From positions 1 through 64,000 of the forward strand of contig NZ_JADLQX010000012.1 in NCBI RefSeq assembly GCF_015477605.1: a stretch of 64,000 nt of DNA, given 5' to 3'. Both the position numbers and the translations under genes were made by a program. The notes beneath the pieces are model-generated. The model did not search any database. It saw only the letters and a list, made by a program, of their open reading frames with translations, and was not told the origin of the DNA. This stretch comes from Nocardia amamiensis. GTDB taxonomy: Bacteria; Actinomycetota; Actinomycetes; Mycobacteriales; Mycobacteriaceae. Positions within the stretch are counted from its first letter, which is position 1. Each line of letters starts with the position of its first letter. Positions 8,867-19,918 of this stretch are shown here, piece after piece.

Positions 8867-9778
8867 CTATTCCCAGGTCGCGGCGTGCAGGAGCCGACCG
8901 GCTAGCTGGTTGAAGGCGGCGGCGGTCTCCTCGTTGGCGATGCTGTTGGCGACATCGGCGTCCAGGATGATCTGCTCACGCCATTGCAGCACGGGCTCCA
9001 CCGGGGTCTTGCCGAGCAAGGATGTCGCGCCGAGCCGGTTCTTGCCCGCCAACGTGACCAAGGCCCCGTTCTGTTCCTGCAACCACTTGACCTGCGCCGC
9101 GCCGGGGCCGCCGGTCATCTCGTTCACTTGCGGCACCGCGGTGCGCACGTAGCGAATGTTCGCGAGCAGTTTCCGCGAGTCGTGCTTCCAGTGGCTGCCG
9201 GTCTCCAGCAAGCCGTGCGGACCGTGGACCAGTCCGCTGGCCGCCAGGATGTGCTGGCGGGTCCAGCGGTGGAAGACCAGCCAGCGCACTGTCTTCGAGG
9301 CCAGCTGCGGCGCCGCCGTCGCGCGCAGCGCCAACTCCATCGCCAGCGAGCGGCCCGCACTCAGGTCCACGAAACAGACCTTGAACTCCTGTTCCAGGCC
9401 GACGAACAGTTCCGTGCAGCGGCGCACCACGTCGTCGTTGATGCTGTCGAACTCCGCGCCGCCTTCGTCACCGGGGAACAGGACCAGCCGCCCGGTCCTG
9501 GTCCGCATCTTGCGCAAGCCGACGCGATCGGTCTTGGCGCGCACGTCGATCTGCCTGGCGATGCCGTTCTTCCCGAGCAGATACTCGTGCAGCCCGTCCC
9601 CATCGGGGGTTCCCCGCTCCACGGAACCGATTTCGAACAGGGCGCCCGCGGTCGGTGAACCGAAGTCGAAATCGAGATAAGCCACGCTCATCCCGCTGAG
9701 GCACAGACGGTAGGCGAGATTGCAGCTGGTCACCGAACGTCCGGTACCGCCCTTGTCGGAGGTCGCGAACACGATCAT
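8867..9778 (-). CDS. SCO2523-family variant P-loop ATPase
   Basis: A 303-residue ParA/MinD-like NTPase. The N-terminus MIVFATSDKGGTGRSV is a deviant Walker A with the signature lysine (K9), but Arg14 replaces the usual P-loop lysine of KGGxGKS. A Walker A-prime-like strand follows (VAYLDFDFGSPTAGALF) and a Walker B-like strand is KVCFVDLSAGRSL. This match is the basis for the SCO2523 variant P-loop family name. The ATG at 9778 lies two bases after the SCO2524-family stop (9781), giving tight coupling; the longer open frame to 10330 is antisense noise. It probably acts as a nucleotide-dependent switch for the operon products. Whether it hydrolyses ATP with Arg14 is unknown. Confidence 0.8.
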   Translation of the reverse strand: MIVFATSDKGGTGRSVTSCNLAYRLCLSGMSVAYLDFDFGSPTAGALFEIGSVERGTPDGDGLHEYLLGKNGIARQIDVRAKTDRVGLRKMRTRTGRLVLFPGDEGGAEFDSINDDVVRRCTELFVGLEQEFKVCFVDLSAGRSLAMELALRATAAPQLASKTVRWLVFHRWTRQHILAASGLVHGPHGLLETGSHWKHDSRKLLANIRYVRTAVPQVNEMTGGPGAAQVKWLQEQNGALVTLAGKNRLGATSLLGKTPVEPVLQWREQIILDADVANSIANEETAAAFNQLAGRLLHAATWE

Positions 9779-9780
9779 GG

Positions 9781-11673
9781 TTACGTGGCCCTTGTCGCGT
9801 CCATGCGGGCATAGGCCAGCTTGTGCAGTTCGCGCAGCGCGTCGGCGGCGAGCACGAACGCCGTGCCCGCCTGCCTGCGGGCCACCAGCTGCCTGGCTTG
9901 CTCGAGGTTCTCCTCCACCCGGTCGAGGGTGATCCGGTTCTCCGAGACGTCGTCGATGCTGACGCTCAGCATTTCCTGGTTGAGCAGGTGCTCGGCCTCG
10001 TTGAGCAGTTCCACCGCGCGCACCACCATCGCCGGGGATGTCAACGGCGGCTCGCGGAACGTGCGGTCCGCGCTGACCAGGCATTCGATCACACGCTCGG
10101 TCATGTACCAGGACGGCTTCGTCTCCCGCGCCGTGCCGTTGCCGAAGACTCCGGCGGGATCGTCCCAGAGCCCGGCCGCGAGACCGGTGGTGATGATGCG
10201 CGCTTCCAGATGATCCATCGTCGACTTGGCCAGATCCATCAGCCGGTCGCGGGCGGTGATATTGCTGGAGAGCCTGGCGGCCTGCAACAGCCGCTTCAAC
10301 AGCACAGCGGCGAAATCCGATACCTCCCACTGCAACAGCGGACCGTCGTCGACAGATTCCGTGCCGCGCAAGGACAATCGCACGCCCGGCGCGTGCATCT
10401 GCACTGCGGGGTCGTCACGCGTGGTCCTGCGGATGATCCGGCCACGTCTGGCCAGTTCGTCGAAAATCGCCACGGCTCTGGTCAAGTCGTCATCGGAGGC
10501 GGTGCGGTTGATCAGATCCTGGATCAGCACGGCGGACACGATGAGACTGAAGTAGTCCGATTCCTCGCCGTCGGAGGTGCGCCACGGGATGTCCTCCAGC
10601 GGCCATGAGCCGGACCCGAACCGGGCCACCGTCGACCAGTAACGCTGGGTCAGGTCCCAGCGGATCCGCAGCGCTTCGGCCAGCCGGTACTGCTGTTCGT
10701 CGAGCAGGTCCAGTTCCCTGGTGCGCTGGGAGATCAAGTCGTTGATGCCGTCCAGCGCGATGACGGTGAAGTACAGGTAAGGACGCGGATCGGCGATACC
10801 GGGCTGCATGGCGATGGCGGCGTCCACGAAGCCGACCGGAGCCGCGTCGCGAACCAGGCCCCAGCTCCAGCCGCATTCGAACAGCAGTTCCTCATCGTCC
10901 AGCTCGGTGTCCGGCGTCTGCCCGAGCGTGATGTCGTTGCGCAGCCGGGCGCGGACCCGCTCCAGGCTGCGCGTGATGCCCTCGGCGACCGATTTGCTGG
11001 GCAGGTCGCTCTGATTGAGCATGCCCAGCATTACTTGTCCCGCCTCGGATTTCGGCTCGACCGTATTGACCACGAAACTGCGGACCAGACCCGTCATCGC
11101 GGCGGTGAGGCGGGCGCTGAGTCTGCCGGTGAGCTTCTCGATCCGGTCGATGAGAGTGGCGCGCCCCTCCGCACGGACCCAGCCCTCGTAGACCCGCAGG
11201 AAGCGCAGCCCGGCCAGACACAGCGTCAGCGACATGGAGTACGAGTCGACGACCTCGATTTCACGCTGCACCGCAGTGGGTTCGCGCTCGTCGGCCGAGC
11301 GCAGGTAGCTGCCCGCGGCGAAGATGGGCTCGCCGTCCGGTTCGCCGGCACTGTCCGGTTCGCCGTCCGGTCCGATCCGGTTGGTATTGCGGAGAATGTA
11401 GTCCTCCAGCAAGGCGATCACGACGGTTCCGATCTTCGTCTGACCGCCGAACGGCGACAGGACCGAACTGACGTCGTCGGCCATGCTGTCGGGACGATCC
11501 AGCGCGAGACTCTCGATCTCGGTGGCCGGATACAGCAGACACAGCAGTTGCTCGGAATCGCTGATCGAATTGGCGGCCATGCGACCGCCCCAGTGCCACT
11601 CGGCACCGTCCCAGGACACGGATAGCGCGGAGCGCCACAGATCCAGAATCTGTTGCCGCGGTTGAATTCTCAC
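9781..11673 (-). CDS. SCO2524-family protein (unknown function)
   Basis: First and largest gene of the operon, 630 residues, almost wholly helical, with no signal peptide or membrane segment. The N-terminus MRIQPRQQILDLWRSAL and the early segment SISDSEQLLCLLYPATE match my memory of the SCO2524 family. Later LLFECGWSWGLVRDA and ENRITLDRVEENLEQARQLV also look family-specific, and a C-terminal helix resembles a tether to partners. The GTG at 11673 has GAGGA about ten bases upstream. About 170 bp separate it from the TIGR02569 gene, so a promoter probably lies there. Function unknown. Confidence 0.75.
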   Translation of the reverse strand: MRIQPRQQILDLWRSALSVSWDGAEWHWGGRMAANSISDSEQLLCLLYPATEIESLALDRPDSMADDVSSVLSPFGGQTKIGTVVIALLEDYILRNTNRIGPDGEPDSAGEPDGEPIFAAGSYLRSADEREPTAVQREIEVVDSYSMSLTLCLAGLRFLRVYEGWVRAEGRATLIDRIEKLTGRLSARLTAAMTGLVRSFVVNTVEPKSEAGQVMLGMLNQSDLPSKSVAEGITRSLERVRARLRNDITLGQTPDTELDDEELLFECGWSWGLVRDAAPVGFVDAAIAMQPGIADPRPYLYFTVIALDGINDLISQRTRELDLLDEQQYRLAEALRIRWDLTQRYWSTVARFGSGSWPLEDIPWRTSDGEESDYFSLIVSAVLIQDLINRTASDDDLTRAVAIFDELARRGRIIRRTTRDDPAVQMHAPGVRLSLRGTESVDDGPLLQWEVSDFAAVLLKRLLQAARLSSNITARDRLMDLAKSTMDHLEARIITTGLAAGLWDDPAGVFGNGTARETKPSWYMTERVIECLVSADRTFREPPLTSPAMVVRAVELLNEAEHLLNQEMLSVSIDDVSENRITLDRVEENLEQARQLVARRQAGTAFVLAADALRELHKLAYARMDATRAT

Positions 11674-11844
11674 CCTACCCCGTCCTCACACCCCTCGTCG
11701 CGGACCGCGCTGATCTCCAACCCGGCGGAGACTCACGGCGGCGATACTGCGGAAAACTTATCACGGGGGAACCCGCTGCGTCGGTCTCCGCACGATTTAC
11801 CTAGCACTGTACGGAAAGCATTCCGAACAGCGGATATTCCGGAC

Positions 11845-12696
11845 TCAGAGAGTCAGTCGGACCATGTCGGCGGTGCGGGCCAGACCGGGGAACGCCTCCG
11901 GCGTCGAGCGCGGGTGCAGCGCGTGCACCGCGAGCCGGAACATGACCGCCCGCAACAACATCTGCGGCCACTCCGGAAGATCGGTCCAGCGATCCAGCAA
12001 TCCGTCGTCCGCGCCGCCCCACGCCAGCGCGTCCACCACGATCACCGCGGCCGCCCACGGCACCGGCCGCCAGTACGGGGTGATATCGGTGAGACCGGGA
12101 GTGTGCGCACCGGCGAACAACACGGTGCCGAAGAGGTCGCCGTGCACCAACTGCGCCGGTGTCTGCACCGGCTTGCGCAGCGTGGCCAGCTGGCCGATGA
12201 GTTCCAGGCTGCGCTGGCCGTCCGGCGAGGTGGACAGCAGCGCACCGCCCGCGCGCAAGGTGCGCAGCGGCACCGCCTCCCACGCGGCGCGATCCGCGGC
12301 GACGAACACGTCCACGTCAACCCAGGGCACGACCGGCGGCTGCGATAGGAAGCGGGGCCGCTCCAACTCGGCCGTAGCCTGATGCAGCCGCAGCGACACC
12401 GAGACCACCTCGTCGTGCCGGGGTTCCGGTACCCCTTCCAGATAGGTGTCCGCGCGCCAGCCGGACACGACGTAGCGGCCGTCGGTGGCGCGCACCGGGC
12501 GGGCCAGCCGCAGCCCGTCCACCCGCAACGTCTCCCGCACCTTCGCCGACCACGCCGCGCGCGCGTGATCGGCGACCGGACTGAGCACCACATCCCCGCA
12601 GCGCCAGCCACCTTCCCAGTCGCCGAGGGAAACCGGGGTCACTTCGCGCAGACCGAACGTGGCGCGCACATGCTCGGGAGGTTCCACAGAAGTCAC
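11845..12696 (-). CDS. TIGR02569-family protein (Rv3205c-like)
   Basis: A 283-residue actinobacterial protein with a kinase/phosphotransferase-like layout. An N-terminal lobe contains LGDWEGGWRCGDVVLSP and VSGWRADTYLEG. A middle motif, QLVHGDLFGTVLFAG, resembles the HxDxxxxN catalytic loop of aminoglycoside phosphotransferases but lacks the asparagine. A following ITPYWRPVPWAAAVIVVDAL takes the place of the DxD/DFG region. It starts at GTG 12696 and lies 58 bp after moeZ on the same strand, as Rv3205c follows moeZ (Rv3206c) in M. tuberculosis. Activity undescribed; the lost catalytic positions suggest a non-kinase or divergent role. Confidence 0.75.
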   Translation of the reverse strand: MTSVEPPEHVRATFGLREVTPVSLGDWEGGWRCGDVVLSPVADHARAAWSAKVRETLRVDGLRLARPVRATDGRYVVSGWRADTYLEGVPEPRHDEVVSVSLRLHQATAELERPRFLSQPPVVPWVDVDVFVAADRAAWEAVPLRTLRAGGALLSTSPDGQRSLELIGQLATLRKPVQTPAQLVHGDLFGTVLFAGAHTPGLTDITPYWRPVPWAAAVIVVDALAWGGADDGLLDRWTDLPEWPQMLLRAVMFRLAVHALHPRSTPEAFPGLARTADMVRLTL

Positions 12697-12754
12697 GGCC
12701 GTACGGTACGTCGTGTCTGATTTGGCGCGCTTGCGGCGCGCCGTGTTCGCGGCT

Positions 12755-13939
12755 CTAGTACACCGGCAGTGATCTGTCGATCTGGTTGGCCCAGGCGATC
12801 ACGCCGCCTTGCAGGTGGGTGGCGTCGGCGAAGCCCGCGCGTTTCAGGGCGGCCAGGGCTTCGGCGGAGCGCACGCCGGTCTTGCAGTGCAGCACGATCG
12901 GGCGGTTCTGCGGCAGCTCGGCCAATGCCTCGCCGGACAGGATGCGGTCCTTCGGGATCAGCTTGGCGCCCTCGATGTGCACGATGTCCCATTCGACCGG
13001 CTCGCGCACGTCGATCAGCTCGATCTCCTTGCCCGCGTCGAACAGGTCCTTGAGTTCGCGCGCGGTGATGGTGGACCCGGCCACGGCCGCTTGGCCCTCC
13101 TCGGACACCACCCCGCAGAACGCCTCGTAGTCGATCAGCTCGGTGATCGGCTGGCGCTCCGGGTCGCGGCGCAGCTTGATCGTCCGGTAGTTCATGTCCA
13201 GTGCGTCGTACACCATCAGCCTGCCCAGCAGGGGGTCGCCGATGCCGGTGATCAGCTTGATCGCCTCGGTCACCATCACCGACCCGATCGACGCGCACAG
13301 CACGCCGAGCACACCGCCCTCGGCGCAGGACGGCACCATGCCGGGCGGCGGGGCCTCGGGGTAGAGGTCGCGGTAGTTGATGCCGCGCCCGTCCGGGGCG
13401 TCCTCCCAGAACACCGAGACCTGGCCCTCGAACCGGTAGATCGAGCCCCACACGTACGGCTTGCCCGCCAGCACGGCGGCGTCGTTGACCAGGTAGCGGG
13501 TGGCGAAGTTGTCGGTGCCGTCGACGATCAGGTCGTACTCGCGGAACAACTCGACGGCGTTCTCCGGCTCCAACCGGAGCTTGTGCAGCCGCACGTCGAT
13601 GCCGGAGTTGATCTCCAGGATGGAGTCGCGCGCGCTGTCGGCCTTGGAGCGGCCGATGTCGGATTCCCCGTGGATGATCTGGCGCTGCAGGTTGGAGGCG
13701 TCGACCTCGTCGAACTCGACGATGCCGAGTGTGCCGACGCCCGCCGCGGCGAGGTACAGCAGGGCGGGCGAGCCGAGGCCGCCCGCGCCGATCACCAGCA
13801 CTTTTGCGTTCTTCAGACGCTTCTGCCCGTCCACGCCGAGATCCGGGATGATCAGGTGCCTGCTGTACCGGGCGACCTCATCCCTGGTCAGCTCCGCGGC
13901 CGGCTCCACAAGTGGCGGCAGGGACTTGGGTGATGACAC
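12755..13939 (-). CDS. moeZ: MoeZ/MoeB-type adenylyltransferase-sulfurtransferase
   Basis: It activates the C-terminal glycine of ubiquitin-like sulfur carriers (MoaD, ThiS or CysO type) with ATP and transfers sulfur to form a thiocarboxylate. The 394-residue product has an N-terminal ThiF/MoeB Rossmann domain (VLVIGAGGLGSPALLYLAAAG, then DASNLQRQIIH and DGTDNFATRYLVND). It continues with the crossover loop GMVPSCAEGGVLG and a C-terminal rhodanese domain from about residue 290 with catalytic Cys in LHCKTGVRSAE. The GTG at 13939 is preceded by GAGGAG; the longer frame to 14005 is less likely. The neighbours match Rv3205c-Rv3207c. Confidence 0.93.
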   Translation of the reverse strand: MSSPKSLPPLVEPAAELTRDEVARYSRHLIIPDLGVDGQKRLKNAKVLVIGAGGLGSPALLYLAAAGVGTLGIVEFDEVDASNLQRQIIHGESDIGRSKADSARDSILEINSGIDVRLHKLRLEPENAVELFREYDLIVDGTDNFATRYLVNDAAVLAGKPYVWGSIYRFEGQVSVFWEDAPDGRGINYRDLYPEAPPPGMVPSCAEGGVLGVLCASIGSVMVTEAIKLITGIGDPLLGRLMVYDALDMNYRTIKLRRDPERQPITELIDYEAFCGVVSEEGQAAVAGSTITARELKDLFDAGKEIELIDVREPVEWDIVHIEGAKLIPKDRILSGEALAELPQNRPIVLHCKTGVRSAEALAALKRAGFADATHLQGGVIAWANQIDRSLPVY

Positions 13940-14066
13940 GTCCAGGACTCCTCGAATCGCTTGGCCGATCGGACGGCGGTATGGCGCCGCTTCGCGGGCG
14001 CCCAACTGTGCAACACCGACGACCGGACCCTTCTTCCCGACCTATGTTCGCGCATAGCCTCGCGCT

Positions 14067-16187
<2,121 letters not shown>

Positions 16188-16208
16188 TCGGGCACACCGA
16201 AAGACGAA

Positions 16209-16246
16209 CGAGCCCCTGTCCCCGAGCGATCGGGGGCAGGGGCTCG
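16209..16246. terminator. Bidirectional hairpin terminator between tetR and DUF3107 gene
   Basis: Stem arms 16209-16224 and 16231-16246 pair over 16 positions, with one G-U, around a six-base loop AGCGAT. It sits between two convergent genes. There is no long T tract, as is common for actinobacterial intrinsic terminators. Confidence 0.8.
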
Positions 16247-16271
16247 ATGCGTGCGGGCCGGAGGCCGGAGA

Positions 16272-16499
16272 TCAGACCGCGGCGAAACCGACGCGGCCGC
16301 TGGCGGGCGAGCCGATCTCCACGTAGGCGACCTTCGACGCCTGAATCAAGAACTTGCGGCCCTTCTCATCGGTGAGCGACAAGACCCCGCCGTCACCGCC
16401 GAGCGCACCGGACACCAGCGCCTCGACCTCGTCCTGGGTCTGCGCGCTGTTGATCACCAGCTCGCGCGGGCTATCCGAAATACCGATCTTGACCTCCAC
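16272..16499 (-). CDS. DUF3107 family protein (Rv3208A-like)
   Basis: A 75-residue actinobacterial protein beginning MEVKIGISDSPRELVI and ending AYVEIGSPASGRVGFAAV. It appears all-beta/alpha with no membrane segment. GGAGG directly abuts the upstream TTG at 16505 but is correctly spaced from the GTG at 16499, so I take the latter as the start. Located downstream of tetR in convergent orientation, as Rv3208A (the TB9.4 antigen) is beside Rv3208. Function unknown. Confidence 0.85.
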   Translation of the reverse strand: MEVKIGISDSPRELVINSAQTQDEVEALVSGALGGDGGVLSLTDEKGRKFLIQASKVAYVEIGSPASGRVGFAAV

Positions 16500-16566
16500 G
16501 GCCAACCTCCGAACCTGAGAGTCCTGTGCTTGTCGATTCCAGGCTAGTTGGGGCTCGGCGCGCCGT

Positions 16567-17127
16567 TTACTTGGGCTCGATGAGCTGGATCTCGAGTTCG
16601 ATCTTCACGGTGTCGCTGAGCATGCCGGGCAACGGGCCGCCGACGCCGAAATCGGTGCGCTTGATGGTGCCGGTGGCGGAGAAGCCGGCATGCCGGTCGC
16701 CCGTCGGGCCGAAGTCCTGCACACCGCCCCACTCGACCTCCAAGGTGACCGGCTTGGTGACCGGCTTGGTGACCGTGCCGAGCGTGGCCTCACCCTGAAC
16801 CTCGAAGCTCTCCGCGACGACCACGGGATGGGTGGCGCGGAAGGTCAGCGTGGGACGGTTGGCGACATCGAGGAAGTCGGCGGTGCGGATGTGCGCGTCC
16901 CGGTCGGGGTTGCCGGTGTCGAAAGAATCGAGGTGGATCGTCGCGCCGATGGTGGCCGCGCCCGACTCGTCGACCACGAATTCGGTCTCGAACCGGGTGA
17001 ACCCGCCACGCACCTTGGAGATGCCGAGATGGCGAATGGTGAAGGCGACCGAGGAGTGCGCGGCGTCCAGCGCCCAGGAACCGGCTTTCAGCTGAGTGGA
17101 GGTGGTGGATTCCGAGGTAGATGTCAT
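16567..17127 (-). CDS. YceI-family lipid-binding-like protein
   Basis: A 186-residue YceI domain: SWALDAAHSSVAFTIRHLGISKVRGGF at the start, then IHLDSFDTGNPDRDAHIRTADFLDV, LTFRATHPVV, and GFSATGTIKRTDFGVGGPLPG at the end. This is the lipocalin-like barrel that binds polyisoprenoids or amphiphiles. No signal peptide, so it is a cytoplasmic version. The ATG at 17127 has GGAGGT only one base away, too close for a normal SD, so the mRNA may be leaderless or start at GTG 17166. The promoter zone holds a perfect palindrome at 17141-17158. Confidence 0.9.
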   Translation of the reverse strand: MTSTSESTTSTQLKAGSWALDAAHSSVAFTIRHLGISKVRGGFTRFETEFVVDESGAATIGATIHLDSFDTGNPDRDAHIRTADFLDVANRPTLTFRATHPVVVAESFEVQGEATLGTVTKPVTKPVTLEVEWGGVQDFGPTGDRHAGFSATGTIKRTDFGVGGPLPGMLSDTVKIELEIQLIEPK

Positions 17128-17140
17128 ACCTCCGACAATG

Positions 17141-17158
17141 AACGGACCGCGGTCCGTT
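17141..17158. promoter_or_regulatory. Perfect 18-bp palindrome, probable operator
   Basis: AACGGACCG followed directly by CGGTCCGTT is a perfect dyad of two 9-base halves. It lies in the 101-bp space between yceI and the divergent XRE regulator. The form is typical of TetR-type operators, so the binder could be a TetR protein rather than the adjacent XRE protein. It would overlap the start region of yceI transcription. Confidence 0.7.
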
Positions 17159-17228
17159 AGCCACACCGCCGTTATCCTGGACCTGACAGGGCGCGGATAA
17201 CCGTGCCTGGACCAGGCACGATGGACGC

Positions 17229-18074
17229 ATGGCTCGTAACGGATTCGGAGAGTTCCTCATCGCACGGCGCGCCGAGCTGCGGCCGGCCGACGTCGGGCTG
17301 CCCGATGGCAGGCGGCGCAGGACGCCGGGTCTGCGCCGGGAAGAGGTCGCCGTCCGCGCGGGCGTCAGCGCCGACTACCTCGCCCGGCTGGAGCAGGGCC
17401 GCGACACGAACCCTTCGGCCGCGGTGATCGACGCCCTGGCCAACGCGCTGCTGCTGCGCGGCGACGATCGCCAGTACTTCAGCATGCTCGCGCTCGCCTC
17501 GGGCAACGAATCCCGCTGCGCTCGATGCGCGGGTAGCGAATCCGCCGAAGAGCAGGTGGCCGCGACGATCGAGACGATCCTGCACGCGTTGCAGCCGACT
17601 CCCGCCTTCGTGGTCGGCCGAAAGTTGAACGTGCTGGGCTGGAACCAGGCGTGGGCGGATTTCGTTGCGCCGCTCGGCCTGCTGGACGGCCCGGATCAGC
17701 CCAATCTGGCCTGGTACACCTTCATGCACCCCGCCGCGCGGCGCGTCCTGCGCAATTGGGAGCACGCCGCCGACACCTTCAGCGCCGCCCTCTGCCGCGC
17801 CAAACTTCATCGGCCGGGCGATGATTCACTGCTGGAGATGATCGAGGCACTGCGCAGGCTCCCGGATTTCGCGGATCGCTGGAAGCCACACCGGGTCGGC
17901 GCCTCCGGCTCGGGCACGCTCCAGCTCGACCATCCGGTGCACGGACTGGTCGAGGTGCCGTTCGAGACCCTGGAGGCCGACCGCGACCAGAGCGTCGTCG
18001 TCTGGCTCCCCGACCGGGCGAGCACCCACGCACCGGGCCTCCGGCTGGTGCAGAACCGCGCCGTGAACGAGTAG
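17229..18074 (+). CDS. XRE-family regulator with MmyB-like ligand domain
   Basis: A 281-residue protein with an N-terminal helix-turn-helix: FLIARRAELRPADVGLP, then GLRREEVAVRAGVSADYLARLEQGRDTNPS (recognition helix). The C-terminal domain from about residue 110 (PTPAFVVGRKLNVLGWNQAW, then NLAWYTFMHPAARR) is the PAS-like MmyB fold, thought to bind fatty acids or other small ligands. ATG start at 17229. It is divergent from yceI over a perfect palindrome and converges on the ferritin-like gene (2 bp). This layout commonly places the regulator beside the oxidoreductase or stress gene it controls; yceI is the obvious candidate. Confidence 0.9.
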   Translation: MARNGFGEFLIARRAELRPADVGLPDGRRRRTPGLRREEVAVRAGVSADYLARLEQGRDTNPSAAVIDALANALLLRGDDRQYFSMLALASGNESRCARCAGSESAEEQVAATIETILHALQPTPAFVVGRKLNVLGWNQAWADFVAPLGLLDGPDQPNLAWYTFMHPAARRVLRNWEHAADTFSAALCRAKLHRPGDDSLLEMIEALRRLPDFADRWKPHRVGASGSGTLQLDHPVHGLVEVPFETLEADRDQSVVVWLPDRASTHAPGLRLVQNRAVNE

Positions 18075-18076
18075 CT

Positions 18077-18778
18077 CTAGATGCCCAGGACGGCCATGCG
18101 TTCGGCGTGACTGGCCTGCATCCGCTCGAACAGCGCGGCGATGCCGTTGAGATCGCCGGTGGCGGTGAGGACCAGATCGGTGAGCTCGTCGCGCTGCGCC
18201 ATGACGTATTGGGCCTGGGTGATCGCCTCGCCGAGCAGCCGCCTGCCCCACAGCCTGAGGCGGTCGCGTTCGGAGCGGCTCTCGGTGACCGCCCGGCGCA
18301 CCTCCTCGACGACGAATTCGGAGTGCCTGGTCTCGGCGAGCACGTCGCGCACCACCGCGGCGACGTCGGGAGCCAGCGCGCCGGCGATCTCGGTGTAGAA
18401 GTCCGCGGCGATGCCGTCACCGACGTAGAACTTCACCATCGACTCGAGCCAGGTCGAGGGGTCGGTGGACTGGTGATAGGCGTCCAGCGCCCGCACGAAC
18501 GGCGCCATGGCGTCGAAGACGTCCGCGCCGCGCGCGGCCAGCGCGGACTCCAACGTCTTGAAGTGGTCCATCTCGGCCGCGGCCATCGTCGCCACCGCCA
18601 CCTTGCCCCGCAGGGTCGGCGACAGCTTCGCCTCCTCCGCCAGCCGGTAGAACGCGGAGATCTCACCGTAGGCGAGCACCGCGAACAGATCGGTGACGCC
18701 GGGATGACTCGCGGGGATGGAGAGGTTTGCTGGGTCGGTCGACGAAACACCTAACGCGGCAGGTGACTGTGCTCCCAT
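18077..18778 (-). CDS. Ferritin-like-fold protein (Rv3210c-like)
   Basis: A 233-residue helical protein resembling the tRNA hydroxylase/ferritin-like four-helix fold. Metal-ligand-like residues are E in GEISAFYRLAEEA, AAAEMDHFKTLES (ExxH) and ETRHSEFVVEEVRR (ExxHxxF). No signal peptide. It ends 2 bp from the XRE gene. In M. tuberculosis Rv3210c lies next to the rhlE-type helicase gene, and here the same helicase is about 2.5 kb away. A di-iron site is plausible; its substrate is unknown. Confidence 0.8.
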   Translation of the reverse strand: MGAQSPAALGVSSTDPANLSIPASHPGVTDLFAVLAYGEISAFYRLAEEAKLSPTLRGKVAVATMAAAEMDHFKTLESALAARGADVFDAMAPFVRALDAYHQSTDPSTWLESMVKFYVGDGIAADFYTEIAGALAPDVAAVVRDVLAETRHSEFVVEEVRRAVTESRSERDRLRLWGRRLLGEAITQAQYVMAQRDELTDLVLTATGDLNGIAALFERMQASHAERMAVLGI

Positions 18779-18805
18779 GCGCCCCAGCGTAATACTCGGC
18801 GCGGA

Positions 18806-19861
18806 TTACGCGGCCTCAGCCAAGAACTTCTCCAGATAACTCCATGTCGTGTCGCGCGCGGTGGGTCCGGCCAGGATCCCCAAGTGACTACCCGGCGCGG
18901 TTTCGTAGCGAACCAGCGCAGCCCCGGTGAGGGTGCGGGTACCGGCCTCGACGGCGGCGGCCGGGGTGATCACGTCGGCGGGCCCGCCGACCAGCAGGAC
19001 CGGCGCGGTCACCCGCGCCAGCTCGATGCGGCGCTCGCCGAGCCGCACGACGCCGCGTCCGATGTCGTTGCCGAGAATCAATCGGCGCCACAGCTGGCCG
19101 TAGAAGCGACCCGGATAGCCGGGCATCTCGGCCATGAAGCGATCGATGGACTCCATCCTGGCCAGCGCCTCGGTGTGGGCGATATTGCTCGCCACGAACC
19201 ACGGCCTGGTCAGCTCGCGGTCCCAGGCGGTGATCTTGTAGCCGATCCGGGTCAGCGCCGCGGGGACGCCACCGGTCGCGCGGATGACGGTCGAGGTGAC
19301 CCGGCCGCCGGTGAGCTTCGTGACCGCGCGCAGCTGCGGGATGCCGGTCATCCGGTCGTAGTCCAGGGGTGAGCCGACCGCCGTGATGGACCGGATCGGC
19401 AGCTCGGGGTGCGCCGCCGCGGCGAGCAGGGCCAGCGTGCCGCCGATCGACCAGCCGACCAGGTCGACGGGACGTCCGTCGCGGTCGGCGCTGGTGCGCA
19501 GCACCGCTTCGGGGAGGATGTCGTCGATCCAGTCCTCGAAACCCATGCGCCGGTCGGCGAAGGTGATCTCGCCGTAGTCGACGACGTACGGACGGTGGCC
19601 GACCTCCAGCAGGAACCGCGCCAGGCTCTGGTCGGGCCGCAGGTCGAAACAGGTGGCGGGCGCGGCGAGCGGAGGAACCAGCAGCACGGCCGAATCCGCG
19701 TCCGCCGCGATGTCCGCCGCGCGCTCGAAGCGCCGCAGTTGCCGGTGCGGCTGATCCCACAGCAGCGTCGAAGGAGTCGGGTCCGGCGCCTCGATGCCGG
19801 AGCCGAAGGTCAGAGCCCACGCGTTGCGCGCGGCAAGGGACACAGTGTCGGCAAGGCTCAC
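18806..19861 (-). CDS. Alpha/beta hydrolase, PHA-synthase-like
   Basis: A 351-residue hydrolase related to class III polyhydroxyalkanoate synthases and their lipase-like relatives. VLLVPPLAAPATCFDLRP is the oxyanion region. The nucleophile elbow is DLVGWSIGGTLAL, with Ser in place of the Cys used by true PhaC. The acid is in VLLVGGPADVITPA, and a His late in the sequence lies in APGSHLGILAGPTARD. The GTG at 19861 gives the start MSLADTVSLAARNAWALTFG; a TTG at 19903 would add 14 residues. Probably an esterase or thioesterase rather than a polymerase. Confidence 0.8.
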   Translation of the reverse strand: MSLADTVSLAARNAWALTFGSGIEAPDPTPSTLLWDQPHRQLRRFERAADIAADADSAVLLVPPLAAPATCFDLRPDQSLARFLLEVGHRPYVVDYGEITFADRRMGFEDWIDDILPEAVLRTSADRDGRPVDLVGWSIGGTLALLAAAAHPELPIRSITAVGSPLDYDRMTGIPQLRAVTKLTGGRVTSTVIRATGGVPAALTRIGYKITAWDRELTRPWFVASNIAHTEALARMESIDRFMAEMPGYPGRFYGQLWRRLILGNDIGRGVVRLGERRIELARVTAPVLLVGGPADVITPAAAVEAGTRTLTGAALVRYETAPGSHLGILAGPTARDTTWSYLEKFLAEAA

Positions 19862-19918
19862 GACAACGAATGTCTCACATGCCGGTACCGGCGGTAACAG
19901 CAAGTCCCGGTCCCGCGT

